From assembly GCA_030457765.1 (NCBI GenBank), contig JAKDUK010000001.1, positions 1-64,000 on the forward strand: 64,000 bases of DNA, read 5' to 3'. Positions 34,465 through 44,718 of this stretch are shown piece after piece. The translations under genes and the position numbers were made by a program. Numbering within the stretch: the first letter of the stretch is position 1; the number at the start of each line of letters is the position of its first letter. Source of the stretch: Marinobacter sp. (GTDB lineage Bacteria > Pseudomonadota > Gammaproteobacteria > Pseudomonadales > Oleiphilaceae). Under the pieces are notes generated by a model. That model was not told the DNA's origin. It worked only from the letters and a program-made list of their open reading frames with translations, and did not search any database.

Positions 34465-35754
34465 TCAGAAAACCTGCTCACGCTGCATGAATTCCGCCAG
34501 CACACTGTAAAGCGTAAAGCCGTCCTCAGTACCAACCAGCTCACGAATAGAGTGCATACCAAACTGCGGTACACCAATATCCAACGTTGTTACCCCCAGG
34601 CTTGCCGCTGTCAGCGGCCCAATTGTGCTACCACAGGCCATGTCACTACGCACCACAAAGGTTTGGTGAGGTAGGTTCAACTCGCCACTAATATGCCGAT
34701 AAACAGCCGCTGAGCGGCTATTAGTCGCGTAGCGCTGGTTATGATTTACTTTGATGACCGGCCCCTGGTTCAAAATGGGTCCATGGTTTTCATCGTGTTT
34801 GTCCATATAGTTCGGGTGCACACCATGGGCATTGTCGGCCGAGATCATCATGGAACGGGCAATGGCTTTGGACTTACCAGCGCCGCACCAGCGATCAAGA
34901 ACTGCCGTTAGGAATGGGCCTTGCGCACCTTCGGAAGACACACTGCCCACCTCTTCGTGATCGTTACACACCAGCAGCGCTGCCTCATCGCCCGAAGTGT
35001 TCAGCAAAGCCTGCAGGCCAATGTAGCAGCTCAGCAGATTATCCAGCCTTGCCGACGCAATGAATTCTTCACGCAGACCAACAAACCCGGCTTCCTGAGC
35101 ATCATAAAAGCCCAGCTCGTAGCCCAGAATCTTATGGACTTTGATGCCAGATTCGTTGGCAATGTGTTGCTTAAGCAGGTCATTGAAACTGGTGGCATCA
35201 TCTTCTGCCACCTGCATTAGCACTGGCGGCAGGTCTGTTTGCGGGTTAACGGTGCGGCCGCTGTTGGCCTCTCTGTCCAGATGAATGGCGAGGCTGGGAA
35301 TAAACGCGATAGGCTTACGGAAATCGACCAGTGTATCGCTGACCTTGTTACGGCCGTCGAGAAACGTCACCCTACCCGCCAGTGAAAGATCCCGGTCGAA
35401 CCAAGGGTTCATTAAAACACCACCGTAAACTTCAACACCTAGCTGAAAAAAACCTTTACGACGCAGCTCAGGATTCGGCTTCACCTTCAAGCATGGGCTG
35501 TCTGTGTGAGCACCCACCATGCGGATTCCCGATGCTGTGGCATCCTGGGCGCCTGTACGAAACGCTACGATGGAAGAGCCGTTACGAACAACGTAATAAC
35601 CGTGACTCGGCTCAAGAGACCAATCCTCTTTCTCATCCAGCTCTTCAAAACCTGCCGCATCCAGCTGCTGCTTCATGGTTGCCACAGCATGCCAGGGCGT
35701 GGGTGATACGTTCAGAAACTTCAGTAAATCTTTGTTGAATTCAGCGTGTTTCAT
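34465..35754 (-). CDS. apeB: M18-family aspartyl aminopeptidase
   Basis: A 429-residue cytoplasmic di-zinc aminopeptidase that removes N-terminal acidic residues. Motifs: [26 protein letters not shown] and [12 protein letters not shown], plus HNQRYATN near the end, in the family order. Length is normal. ATG 35754 begins [14 protein letters not shown], the usual family start; an upstream in-frame ATG is 42 bp earlier. It is convergent with the first tRNA-Asn, 7 bp apart. Confidence 0.93.
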   Translation of the reverse strand: MKHAEFNKDLLKFLNVSPTPWHAVATMKQQLDAAGFEELDEKEDWSLEPSHGYYVVRNGSSIVAFRTGAQDATASGIRMVGAHTDSPCLKVKPNPELRRKGFFQLGVEVYGGVLMNPWFDRDLSLAGRVTFLDGRNKVSDTLVDFRKPIAFIPSLAIHLDREANSGRTVNPQTDLPPVLMQVAEDDATSFNDLLKQHIANESGIKVHKILGYELGFYDAQEAGFVGLREEFIASARLDNLLSCYIGLQALLNTSGDEAALLVCNDHEEVGSVSSEGAQGPFLTAVLDRWCGAGKSKAIARSMMISADNAHGVHPNYMDKHDENHGPILNQGPVIKVNHNQRYATNSRSAAVYRHISGELNLPHQTFVVRSDMACGSTIGPLTAASLGVTTLDIGVPQFGMHSIRELVGTEDGFTLYSVLAEFMQREQVF

Positions 35755-35860
35755 GATGTCCCTGATAGAATGGTAATGATCACAACAGTATGGCATGAAG
35801 CCTTAACACCTCATACCGGGGCAACAGGCATTCGCCTACGCCCACAAAACGGAGCCCAAC

Positions 35861-36346
35861 ATGCCAGCACCAAGATTTATAGACATCGAATACTGTCAAA
35901 CGGACGATTCCCTCTTTCCAGTAGCCATGGCTTGGTCACTGGAAGACGGCCAAATGAAAACCGTGGTAATTGCGCCGGCAGATGAATGGCTACCCGAAGA
36001 CGGCGACCTTGGCGATTTTGACTTGCACTACCTTGAAGAGCAAGGCGTGCCTTTGCTTGAACTTATACATGAGCTACACCAGGATTTGCCCGACCAAACC
36101 GTATACGTAGACGGACTGGACCCGGATGAAATTCTGATAGATATTATTTTCAGCGCCATGAACCAGGAACCGCCTTTTGAAATCGCGCCTATTACCGAGC
36201 TGATTATCGGGCTGAACAGTGACGCTCTGGAAGATCGCCGCCGCGAGCTTCTGTTTGAAGATAGCTTAGAGCCGCAGTTGCCAGAAAACGGTGTTTACGC
36301 CCTGCTAAGAATGGCCCAGGAAGAAGGCCTGTTTGAGGAGGACTAA
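35861..36346 (+). CDS. Conserved acidic protein of unknown function
   Basis: A 161-residue, strongly acidic cytoplasmic protein beginning PRFIDIEYCQTDDSLFPVAMAWSLEDG. It has DGLDPDEILIDIIFSAMN and ends EEGLFEED. The opening IDIE and the later acidic residues recall the first motif of DnaQ-like exonucleases in which DxE binds metal, but the other motifs are not clear, so I leave it unnamed. It is transcribed divergently from the aminopeptidase and ends 82 bp before the outer-membrane protein gene. Confidence 0.6.
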   Translation: MPAPRFIDIEYCQTDDSLFPVAMAWSLEDGQMKTVVIAPADEWLPEDGDLGDFDLHYLEEQGVPLLELIHELHQDLPDQTVYVDGLDPDEILIDIIFSAMNQEPPFEIAPITELIIGLNSDALEDRRRELLFEDSLEPQLPENGVYALLRMAQEEGLFEED

Positions 36347-36428
36347 AGTGTGACACGGGTCGACGTAACAATAGGTTACACAAGGCAAACTCAGCCCGTA
36401 ACCGCTTACGTCAGGAAGCCCTATAATA

Positions 36429-37037
36429 ATGAACAAGGTTTTGCGAACATCCGCAGCACTCATATTGATGCCTGCCTGTCTGCTTTTTTCCCAGACAGCT
36501 CTGGCCCAGGAATCCCTTAGAGAAGACAAACACTACGTTGGCTTACTGGTAACAGCGTTTAATCACCGCTCTATAGGTACCGTATCCAAGGAAAGCGCCA
36601 CCGGAACAGGTGGCACACTGATAGCGGGCAGTCACCTGAGCGAACTGTTTCACGCAGAGTTTCGGGCGGGGGGCGGTTATCGGGATGCAGAGGTGCCTGG
36701 AAGCGACTTGAGCCTTTCAATCGACTACTTTGCCAGCTGGTACATTGGCCTGCACTACCCTATCACCAATTACGCCAACGTTTATGGCCAGGCGGGATTC
36801 TCGTTCCTTCACGGAACCGGCAAGCTCGACCATCCGGAAGAAAAACGAAACGCTCAGTTCCGTGATCTGGCAGGCGATTTTCCAGACAGCAACTTTGGCG
36901 TTGGCTGGATAATCGGCCTGGATGTCGAAGTTCTGAACGACACCTTTCTGGTTTTTGAGGGCGGAAAACTACTGAAAGATACCGGCACAGATGCCAATAT
37001 CTTTCAGTTCTCCACTGGTCTGAAGTATGAGTTTTAA
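36429..37037 (+). CDS. Outer-membrane beta-barrel protein
   Basis: A 202-residue exported protein: signal peptide residues 1-26 ending ALA, then alternating strands typical of an 8-strand barrel (HYVGLLVTAFNHRS, LFHAEFRAGGGYRD, YFASWYIGLHYPIT, NVYGQAGFSFLHG) and a C-terminal FQFSTGLKYEF with the terminal Phe that BAM recognises. It is like the OmpA-barrel or porin-family small barrels; its role is not known. It follows the acidic protein and may be cotranscribed. Confidence 0.82.
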   Translation: MNKVLRTSAALILMPACLLFSQTALAQESLREDKHYVGLLVTAFNHRSIGTVSKESATGTGGTLIAGSHLSELFHAEFRAGGGYRDAEVPGSDLSLSIDYFASWYIGLHYPITNYANVYGQAGFSFLHGTGKLDHPEEKRNAQFRDLAGDFPDSNFGVGWIIGLDVEVLNDTFLVFEGGKLLKDTGTDANIFQFSTGLKYEF

Positions 37038-37067
37038 CGCACCTGGCGTTTGTATCTGAGCTGAACG

Positions 37068-39311
37068 TTACGCGCTTTGCCGAATGTGCCAGCAGCGGTG
37101 AATGCGCGCGTTGCGCTGAAAATCCTTATCCAGGGTGCTACGGCTTACTTCTTCTACTTCAAACTCTGAGGCCAGCTCTTCATCAAGCTTAAAGCGCCGG
37201 AAGTTGTTAGAAAAAATCAGCAAACCGTCTGAACTTAACCTTGCCATTGCTTGCCGAATAAGCTTGGCGTGATCTTTCTGGACATCCAGCACGCCCGCCA
37301 TACGGGCCGAGTTGGAAAAAGTTGGCGGGTCCATAAAAATCAGATCGTAAACCTGGTCGGGCTTGGGTTTTGCTGCCAGCCAGGCCAAGCAATCTGTGGC
37401 CTCTACCTTGTGCCTGCGAGGATCTGCCCGGTTCAACGCCAGGTTATCTTCAGCCCAACCTACATAGGTATTCGACAGATCCAGGCTCAGCGAGCGACTG
37501 GCACCACCAACAGCGGCGTGTACCGTCGCTGCGCCTGTGTAGCAGAACAAGTTTAGAAAACGTTTACCGTGGGCGTTCTGCTGAATCCAGCGGCGCACAG
37601 GGCGATGATCCAGAAACAGCCCGGTATCGAGATAATCTTTTAGGTTTACTTTCACAGTGCAACCGTGTTCCTGCACCTGAAAGAACTCACCGCGAACATC
37701 CTGTTTCTCGTACTGGTTAGTGCCCGCCTGTCGTTGACGCTGCTTGCAGATCATTCTATCCGGCTCAATACCCAGTGCTTCAGGAATAACGGCCAAGGCT
37801 TCGGACAAGCGCTCTTTAACGGAACGCTCACCAATGGACTTGGGCGCGGCGTATTCCTGCACATGCACCCAGCCCTCATAGATATCAATAGCCAGCGCAA
37901 ACTCTGGCATATCTGCGTCGTACAGGCGGTAGCAGCTTATATCCTGCTTGCGGGCCCACTGACCCAGTGTTTTCATATTTTTTTTCAGACGGTTGCGGAG
38001 CATGGCTGCACGCTCCTCGTTCGCAATCCGGGGCAGAACTTCACCTGGGGCTGCCGGCTCCCGAGGGGTGCGCACACTGGCTTCGTCTATGGTGAACAAC
38101 AGTAGCTGCGCGGGCAGCTTGCCGTTGAACAATTTGTACTGTTTGAAGCTGCGCAGGCCTATGGACTTACCAAACTCCGGAGCACCGGTGAACACACCGA
38201 GACGCCAGCCTGACGCAGCTTTTTTAACGGCATCGCCAAGTGATTCATACAGGCTTGCAAGAGCTTTTCTGTCACTCAGGCGTTCGCCGTAAGGAGGGTT
38301 TACAAGTACAAGCCCTGTCTCGGCGCGGTCGTCTGCTAATGCCAGCTTTTCAATAGGTTGCGCCTGAAACTCGATCATCCCCTCAAGGCCCGCCCGCTGA
38401 GCATTGTTGCGCGCGATGGAAATGACCCGGCTGTCTTGATCGAACCCCAAAAATGTTGGCATGTTGCCCTGCTTACCCTCGTAAGCGCGCTTTTCTGCCT
38501 CTTTACGCAGATTCAGCCAGATTTCTGGTTGATGCCCCAGCCACTTTTCAAAACCAAAACTATCCCGACGACGACCAGGCGCAATATCCAGCGCCATCAT
38601 AGCGGCTTCAATAACCAGAGTACCCGAGCCACACATAGGGTCGACAAAATCGCCGCCTGCGGCTGCGATGTCGGGCCAGCCGGCGCGCATCAGCAAAGCG
38701 GCTGCGAGATTTTCTTTCAAAGGCGCCAGGCCCTGCTCTGAGCGATAGCCACGCTGATGCAGGCTGTGGCCGCTAATATCTATCCCTAACGCAAGCCGGC
38801 CACGGTGCAAACGTGCTGACACGGTTACATCCGGCATTTTCGCTTCTACAGCCGGGCGCTTTCCGCCGTTCATGGTAAAGCGATCCACAATGCCGTCTTT
38901 TACTCGTTGGGCACCAAACTGGGTGTTACGAATTTCTTCGTTCTCACCAATAAAATTGACGCGAAAGCTGCCATCAACCGGGATGTGTTGCTGCCAATCA
39001 AGGTGAACTACGCCGTCGTAAAGCTCGTTCGCACTGGTGGCGGCCACTTCGTCGACATGAAGAATTACCCGGTTTGCCAGGCGCGACCAAAGACACGCCC
39101 GGTAACCTGCTTCCAGTGGACCTTCTACCCATGCACCTGCAGGTGCATTTCTTACCAGCCCAAGACCAAACGTGCTGAGCTCGTCCGCCAGAAGGTATTC
39201 GACCCCCTTTGGGCAGGTTACAAAAAAGACATATTTGGACAAGTTCAACTCCAGATTCTTTGGCAATTCGCGGTAAGTCACGGGAATTGCGGCGTTCATA
39301 GGTTTGGGCAT
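37068..39311 (-). CDS. rlmL: Bifunctional 23S rRNA (guanine-N2/N7) methyltransferase RlmKL
   Basis: A 747-residue fusion: a THUMP domain and RlmL methyltransferase in the first about 410 residues (DPMCGSGTLVIEAA, then LVNPPYGERL), and an RlmK methyltransferase in the second half (FLNLFCYTGAATVHAA, FMDPPTFSNS). It methylates G2445 (N2) and G2069 (N7) by E. coli numbering. It is somewhat longer than the E. coli protein at the N-terminus. Close to rmf and pyrD, as in E. coli. Exact start is not certain; MNAAIPVTYREL is 12 bp later. Confidence 0.94.
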   Translation of the reverse strand: MPKPMNAAIPVTYRELPKNLELNLSKYVFFVTCPKGVEYLLADELSTFGLGLVRNAPAGAWVEGPLEAGYRACLWSRLANRVILHVDEVAATSANELYDGVVHLDWQQHIPVDGSFRVNFIGENEEIRNTQFGAQRVKDGIVDRFTMNGGKRPAVEAKMPDVTVSARLHRGRLALGIDISGHSLHQRGYRSEQGLAPLKENLAAALLMRAGWPDIAAAGGDFVDPMCGSGTLVIEAAMMALDIAPGRRRDSFGFEKWLGHQPEIWLNLRKEAEKRAYEGKQGNMPTFLGFDQDSRVISIARNNAQRAGLEGMIEFQAQPIEKLALADDRAETGLVLVNPPYGERLSDRKALASLYESLGDAVKKAASGWRLGVFTGAPEFGKSIGLRSFKQYKLFNGKLPAQLLLFTIDEASVRTPREPAAPGEVLPRIANEERAAMLRNRLKKNMKTLGQWARKQDISCYRLYDADMPEFALAIDIYEGWVHVQEYAAPKSIGERSVKERLSEALAVIPEALGIEPDRMICKQRQRQAGTNQYEKQDVRGEFFQVQEHGCTVKVNLKDYLDTGLFLDHRPVRRWIQQNAHGKRFLNLFCYTGAATVHAAVGGASRSLSLDLSNTYVGWAEDNLALNRADPRRHKVEATDCLAWLAAKPKPDQVYDLIFMDPPTFSNSARMAGVLDVQKDHAKLIRQAMARLSSDGLLIFSNNFRRFKLDEELASEFEVEEVSRSTLDKDFQRNARIHRCWHIRQSA

Positions 39312-39559
39312 TTCTTCTATCTTTTATCGATCTATTAAACATAATTTATAGATCAAAATGATAGTGTACTTATGCTCAAGATTAGGCTTACCTTGTAGGT
39401 GACGCGTCGTTTGGGAAGGGTAACGCCCTTTCAATAACAGGATCCTGACTGCTCTGGCCAAAGCTGGCAATAGTGGGTTATCCCGGAGAGGATTCCACAA
39501 GCCATGGCTGCAGCAGAAGTGTACACGCTTGTTCTGTTAATCCATTAGTGAGGAACGGC

Positions 39560-39781
39560 ATGAAAAGACAGAAAAGACAGAAAAGAGACATGTATGCTCG
39601 TGCATTCAAGCGGGGCTACCTCGCCGGTGTGTCCGGTAAATCCAAAGACAGCTGCCCGCTCGAGCAGGCAGAGGTTCGACAAGAATGGTTGAACGGGTGG
39701 CGTGAAGGCCGCACTGATCAATGGGATGGCATGACCGGTGTCTCCGGTATTCATAAGATGGCAAACGTCACCACAGCGTGA
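39560..39781 (+). CDS. rmf: Ribosome modulation factor
   Basis: A 73-residue basic protein: MKRQKRQKRD, ARAFKRGYLAGVSGKSKDSCP and RQEWLNGWREGRTD are RMF hallmarks. It dimerises ribosomes into inactive 100S particles in stationary phase. ATG 39560 follows GAGGAA; an in-frame ATG at 39473 would add 29 foreign residues. It is slightly longer than E. coli RMF at the C-terminus. Its transcript ends at the hairpin at 39850. Confidence 0.95.
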   Translation: MKRQKRQKRDMYARAFKRGYLAGVSGKSKDSCPLEQAEVRQEWLNGWREGRTDQWDGMTGVSGIHKMANVTTA

Positions 39782-39849
39782 TGTTTGTTTAAACTCCGGT
39801 ATCGTAATCTGATCTTTTAATACACACGTTACGGGGTTCAGCCCCGCCA

Positions 39850-39877
39850 GGGCCCGCTCAGCGGGCCCGTTTATTTT
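39850..39877 (+). terminator. Rho-independent terminator after rmf
   Basis: GGGCCCGC TCA GCGGGCCC followed by GTTTATTTTA. A second hairpin CGGGG/CCCCG lies just before it. It stops rmf before the convergent pyrD. Confidence 0.78.
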
Positions 39878-39892
39878 ACAGCACCCTTAAAA

Positions 39893-40912
39893 TCATTTGA
39901 GCCCCCGGATTGCCTCAACCGTTTCATTAATTAATCCCGGCCCCCGGTAAATAAAGCCGGTATAAAGCTGAACCAGCTTAGCACCCGCCCGGATTTTCTC
40001 AGCTGCACTCTCGCCATCGGTAATGCCACCCACTCCAATAATAGGCAGATCGTCGCCCAGCTCTGCATATAGTCCTTTAATGACCCTCAAGGATGCCTCA
40101 CGAACCGGAGCACCACTAAGTCCTCCAGCCTCTTCAGCATGAGCATGATCAACAACGGCATCGCGGCTTATGGTGGTGTTGGTTGCAATTACACCGTCTA
40201 GCCCGGCTTCTTTTAAGGCTAATGCGACAAACCGAATGCCCTCATCGTTCATATCCGGGGCAATTTTTACAGCGATGGGTACGTATCGACCAAACTGGCT
40301 CTGACATTTAAGCTGTTCATCCTTGATGGCATGAAGCAGCCCTTTCAAGGAATCACCAAATTGTAAATCTCGCAGGCCCGGCGTATTGGGCGAAGACACA
40401 TTCACAGTGATGTAATCAGCACGGGTATAAACCGCAGAAATCCCCTTGCGGTAATCAGCTTCAGAGTTTTCACTGGGCGTGTTTTTATTCTTACCCACGT
40501 TAATACCGAGAATTCCCTGGTAGTTGCGATGATCTACACGCTCCAGCATATGCGCCAGGCCTTCATTATTAAAACCCATACGGTTAATGATGGCCTGATG
40601 CTCCGGCAGCCGGAACATACGCGGTTTAGGATTACCTGGTTGTGCAATGGGCGTAACGGTACCAACCTCTATAAACCCGAAACCAAGTGCACCCAATGAG
40701 TCCAGGTGATCTGCGTTTTTGTCCAGCCCTGCCGCAAGCCCCACTGGGTTAGGAAAATCCAGCCCCATGACCCTAACAGGCAGTGACTCTGCTTTCGACG
40801 AAAAAACACCCAACACACGCAAGCGATGCGCAAGGTCCAGTCCATTTAACGCAACGGAATGAGCTTGCTCGGGTGATAACCGGAAAAGCAGATTGCGGAT
40901 GACGCCGTACAT
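39893..40912 (-). CDS. pyrD: Dihydroorotate dehydrogenase (quinone), class 2
   Basis: A 339-residue membrane-associated flavoenzyme that oxidises dihydroorotate to orotate with quinone. N-terminal amphipathic helices (MYGVIRNLLFRLSPEQAHSVAL), GLAAGLDKN, NRMGFNN, the catalytic Ser in NVSSPNTPGLR, and GGLSGAP/VGGI FMN-binding motifs. ATG 40912 follows GGGGAG and matches the family; a longer frame upstream is not coding. It supplies UMP with pyrF at 46102. Confidence 0.95.
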   Translation of the reverse strand: MYGVIRNLLFRLSPEQAHSVALNGLDLAHRLRVLGVFSSKAESLPVRVMGLDFPNPVGLAAGLDKNADHLDSLGALGFGFIEVGTVTPIAQPGNPKPRMFRLPEHQAIINRMGFNNEGLAHMLERVDHRNYQGILGINVGKNKNTPSENSEADYRKGISAVYTRADYITVNVSSPNTPGLRDLQFGDSLKGLLHAIKDEQLKCQSQFGRYVPIAVKIAPDMNDEGIRFVALALKEAGLDGVIATNTTISRDAVVDHAHAEEAGGLSGAPVREASLRVIKGLYAELGDDLPIIGVGGITDGESAAEKIRAGAKLVQLYTGFIYRGPGLINETVEAIRGLK

Positions 40913-41264
40913 CTGAGAACTCCCCAATAAAACGTGAGTGCAAGTATACCGGAAGTTTTCCACAGCGACCCTGCTACACAAAAACACCGAGCTAAATATC
41001 TGTATCATTGAGCTCTCGGAAGCTTGTCCACGGAATCTGTGGATAACCCTGTTGAAAATTACGGGGCAATGGTGCCAAACCCTTGTGATCTGCGCCAATC
41101 TGCAAATTGATCATTTTTTGATCAGTTTATTTTTTCTTTATTATCAATGTCTTATTGAATTTACGCTGTAGCGGGAAGAAAACCTGAACAGCCTGTCATT
41201 CAATTTTAATACTGCTATGATGTGCATAAATCAAACAGCAACATGGAAACCCCGGAGCCATTTA
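40913..41264. promoter_or_regulatory. Divergent regulatory region with three DnaA-box-like sites
   Basis: Between pyrD and the CDF gene lie TTTTCCACA (40956-40964), TTGTCCACG (41024-41032) and TGTGGATAA (41038-41046, the reverse of the consensus TTATCCACA). An AT-rich run with two TGATCA-like GATC sites follows at 41105-41165. The promoters of both flanking genes must also be here. The boxes match the DnaA consensus TTWTNCACA well in two of three cases; function is not shown. Confidence 0.5.
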
Positions 41265-42440
41265 ATGCAAAAACCCGCTTCACCGGCCCAGCGTCATCGT
41301 CAAAATCTGGCGATGGAAATGAAAGCGGCCTCGCGGGTTACCATTATAGGAATGATTCTTGATGCTTTCCTTGGAATCATTAAGGTTATTGGCGGCGCCC
41401 TTTTCCATTCTCAGGCGCTCCTTGTTGACGGCATACACTCGTTTACTGATGTAGCCTCCGATCTTGTTGTGCTCGGCGCCATGAAACTGTCTCGCCAGGA
41501 ACCGGATGAAAACCACCCTTACGGCCATCAGCGCATAGAAACTTTTGGCACCCTGGTACTGGGCAGTATTTTGATTGCCGTAGGTGCCGCCCTTGCCTGG
41601 GAAAACACCCTCCGATTGGTAGAAGGCCACATTGATACCATTCCTGAATGGCCTGTACTGGTTGCAGCCGGCATTTCTGTAGCCTGTAAGGAGTGGATCT
41701 TCCGTTACACCCGACACATTGGCCAGGCCATACGCTCAGACCTCATTATTGCCAATGCTTGGCACAGCCGCACAGATGCGTTTTCTTCTGCGGTGGTTCT
41801 GGTTTCGACCGTTGGCGCCATGTTGGGGCTGGTGTGGCTGGATGTGCTGGCCGCTGTAGTCATTGCCGCCATCATTATTCACATTGGCTGGAAGTTTACC
41901 TGGGACAGTGTTCAGGAGCTTGTGGACACCGGGCTTTCTGCAGACGATACCAAAATGCTAATCAACATTGCACGCAATACCGACGGCGTTCTTAACGTAC
42001 ATGAGCTGCGCAGCCGTCGCATGGGGCAAGATATTCTGCTGGATATTCATCTGGTGGTACGACCAGAAATCAGCGTATCGGAAGGTCATCAGATTGGCAT
42101 GCAGGTAGTGGCAGGCATGCGAAATTCACTGGAGAACATCATCGATATCAACTTCCACATTGATGCTGAAAACGACGAAGACCAGTATCCGACAACCGAA
42201 AAACTACCCTCCCGTGCTGAAGTTACAAGCATCATTGCAGAACACTTGGGGGAGATTCCCCAGCGCAGCCGTTTGCGGCTGCATTACCTGAGAAACAAGC
42301 TGCACCTTGAGATTTTCCTGGGTGAGCCCTGCCCTGAAACAGTGTTTACGCCCGACAACATCCGACGCCACCTAGAGGGCTACCCTTGGTTTGGCAGCGC
42401 AAGGGTTTGGGTAGCAAGTGATGCGGCCCCGGAACGCTAA
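41265..42440 (+). CDS. Cation diffusion facilitator (CDF) family transporter
   Basis: A 391-residue inner-membrane divalent-metal exporter. Six hydrophobic segments in residues about 22-215; metal site in LVDGIHSFTDVASD (Asp55, His58, Asp62, Asp66 region) and HSRTDAFSS in the fifth segment; a cytoplasmic ferredoxin-like domain from about 215, then an extra C-terminal domain of about 90 residues beyond the usual CDF length. Zinc, iron or manganese are possible substrates. ATG 41265 is preferred over 41217, with GGAG upstream. Confidence 0.88.
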   Translation: MQKPASPAQRHRQNLAMEMKAASRVTIIGMILDAFLGIIKVIGGALFHSQALLVDGIHSFTDVASDLVVLGAMKLSRQEPDENHPYGHQRIETFGTLVLGSILIAVGAALAWENTLRLVEGHIDTIPEWPVLVAAGISVACKEWIFRYTRHIGQAIRSDLIIANAWHSRTDAFSSAVVLVSTVGAMLGLVWLDVLAAVVIAAIIIHIGWKFTWDSVQELVDTGLSADDTKMLINIARNTDGVLNVHELRSRRMGQDILLDIHLVVRPEISVSEGHQIGMQVVAGMRNSLENIIDINFHIDAENDEDQYPTTEKLPSRAEVTSIIAEHLGEIPQRSRLRLHYLRNKLHLEIFLGEPCPETVFTPDNIRRHLEGYPWFGSARVWVASDAAPER

Positions 42441-42447
42441 AGAAAGG

Positions 42448-44505
42448 CTACCCGGTTCGAAGGGCGGCTTCTTTCAACTCTGAAATTTCATCCCGCAGGC
42501 GAGCGGCCGACTCAAAATCCAAATCAGATGCTGCCTTGTACATGTCATCTTCAAGGCGCGAGACTTCTTTAAGCAACTCTTGCGGAGACCGATCACCAAT
42601 CTTGGCCCGGTAATGCTCCGCCTCTTCCGCCGCTTTTTTGCCAGGCCGGTTCGACTTGAGCTTACCGCGACCACCGCCGGCCCCCTCCATGATATCTGCC
42701 ACTTTTTTACTCAAGCCTTGCGGCGTAATGCCATGAATCTCGTTATGTTCCGCCTGCTTGGCCCGCCGGCGATCCGTTTCGTCGATGGCTCTCTGCATGG
42801 AACCGGTAATCCGATCACCATAAAGAATAGCCTTGCCGTTGAGGTTCCGTGCGGCACGGCCAATGGTTTGAATCAGTGCGCGCTCTGAGCGCAGGAAGCC
42901 TTCTTTGTCGGCATCCAAAATGCTGACCAGTGACACCTCGGGCATGTCCAAACCTTCCCGCAACAGGTTGATGCCTACCAGCACATCAAATTCACCTCTG
43001 CGCAAATCCCGAATAATCTCAACGCGCTCCACCGTGTCTATATCCGAGTGCAGGTAGCGCACGCGAACATCGTGCTCCATCAGGAAATCTGTAAGATCTT
43101 CTGCCATTCGCTTGGTGAGAGTAGTTACCAGCACTCGCTCTTCAACCTTCACTCGCGAGTGAATTTCTGAGAGCAAGTCATCCACCTGTGTGGACGCAGG
43201 ACGTACTTCAATAATCGGGTCTAACAGGCCAGTCGGCCTTACAACCTGCTCAACCACCTGCCCGGCGTGCTCGGCTTCGTAGTTGCCAGGGGTGGCCGAC
43301 ACAAAGATCATCTGAGGTGCAATGCGCTCCCATTCATCGAATCGCATGGGACGGTTATCAAGGGCCGAGGGCAAGCGAAACCCGTACTCCACCAGTGTTT
43401 CCTTCCTGGAGCGATCGCCCTTGTACATAGCGCCAATTTGCGGAATCGTCACGTGGGACTCATCTACCACCAGCAGCGCGTTCTCCGGCAGGTAATCAAA
43501 CAAAGTGGGTGGCGCCTCACCCGGCAGGCGACCTGAAAGGTAACGGGAGTAGTTCTCAATACCGTTGCAGTAGCCCAGCTCGTTCATCATTTCCATGTCG
43601 TAACGGGTTCGCTCTTCCAGCCGTTGCGCTTCAACCAGTCGGTTGTTATCGCGCATGTGCTTCAGGCGCTCGTCCAGTTCAACCTTTATATGCTCCACCG
43701 CATCAAGCACTTTCTGGCGCGGCGTTACATAGTGAGATTTGGGATAAATTGTAACCCTGGGCACACGCCGGAATACTTCGCCGGTGAGCGGGTCAAAGTA
43801 ACTGAGGTTTTCCACTTCATCATCGAACAGCTCAATACGAACGGCTTCTTTTTCCGATTCTGCCGGAAACACATCAATCACATCACCACGCACCCGGTAA
43901 TTGGCTCGGTGGAATTCGATATCGTTACGGGTGTACTGCAACTCAGCCAGCCGGCGCAGAACATCTCGCTGATCAATTTTATCGCCGCGATCCAGGTGCA
44001 GCATCATTTTCAGGTAGGACTTCGGATCACCCAAGCCATAAATGGCCGACACCGTAGCCACGATGATCGCATCCGGGCGTTCCAGCAGCGCCTTGGTTGC
44101 AGACAGCCGCATTTGTTCTATGTGCTCGTTAATGGAGGCGTCTTTCTCTATGAAAGTGTCAGACGAGGGAACGTAAGCTTCTGGTTGGTAGTAATCGTAA
44201 TACGATACGAAATATTCCACGGCGTTATCCGGAAAAAACTCACGGAATTCGCCGTACAGTTGGGCCGCCAAGGTTTTGTTGTGGGCCATAACAATGGTTG
44301 GCCGCTGTATATTTTCAACCACTTTGGCAACGGTGAAGGTTTTGCCTGAACCCGTCACGCCCAACAAAGTCTGGTGCGCCAGGCCGGAATGAATGCCGTC
44401 AATCAAGCCCTCAATTGCTTTGGGCTGATCACCCGCAGGCTGAAACGGTGAATCAACTTTAAAGACGCCATCTATACCCGAACTGCTGGAATCGTTACTA
44501 GCCAT
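42448..44505 (-). CDS. uvrB: UvrABC excinuclease subunit B
   Basis: A 685-residue DNA repair helicase-like protein that verifies damage and recruits UvrC. Walker [11 protein letters not shown], the beta-hairpin [16 protein letters not shown] box, helicase motifs HSDIDTVER and [12 protein letters not shown], and a C-terminal UVR domain ([17 protein letters not shown]...) that binds UvrC. Full length. It converges with the CDF gene, 7 bp between stops. Confidence 0.97.
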   Translation of the reverse strand: MASNDSSSSGIDGVFKVDSPFQPAGDQPKAIEGLIDGIHSGLAHQTLLGVTGSGKTFTVAKVVENIQRPTIVMAHNKTLAAQLYGEFREFFPDNAVEYFVSYYDYYQPEAYVPSSDTFIEKDASINEHIEQMRLSATKALLERPDAIIVATVSAIYGLGDPKSYLKMMLHLDRGDKIDQRDVLRRLAELQYTRNDIEFHRANYRVRGDVIDVFPAESEKEAVRIELFDDEVENLSYFDPLTGEVFRRVPRVTIYPKSHYVTPRQKVLDAVEHIKVELDERLKHMRDNNRLVEAQRLEERTRYDMEMMNELGYCNGIENYSRYLSGRLPGEAPPTLFDYLPENALLVVDESHVTIPQIGAMYKGDRSRKETLVEYGFRLPSALDNRPMRFDEWERIAPQMIFVSATPGNYEAEHAGQVVEQVVRPTGLLDPIIEVRPASTQVDDLLSEIHSRVKVEERVLVTTLTKRMAEDLTDFLMEHDVRVRYLHSDIDTVERVEIIRDLRRGEFDVLVGINLLREGLDMPEVSLVSILDADKEGFLRSERALIQTIGRAARNLNGKAILYGDRITGSMQRAIDETDRRRAKQAEHNEIHGITPQGLSKKVADIMEGAGGGRGKLKSNRPGKKAAEEAEHYRAKIGDRSPQELLKEVSRLEDDMYKAASDLDFESAARLRDEISELKEAALRTG

Positions 44506-44718
44506 AATTGGCAGACAACCTCCGCTGACTCAACATATGTATCCAGGCCATATCCTGCGTATGTGGAACTTGGCCTGAGAGAGAAATTTATTGTTACGCC
44601 GGCTTCATGGTACCATCAACTCGATCGACGGCTGGGCGAAAATCAGCCGCCATATGGCACGGATTCAGACACCCCGCCGGTCACAGACCTATCAGACGCA
44701 GCTTTAAGGAGCGCAAGT

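Noticed and set aside
43624-44349. 241-codon open frame opposite uvrB
   Set aside because: Shadow of uvrB, no start signal and no recognisable domain.
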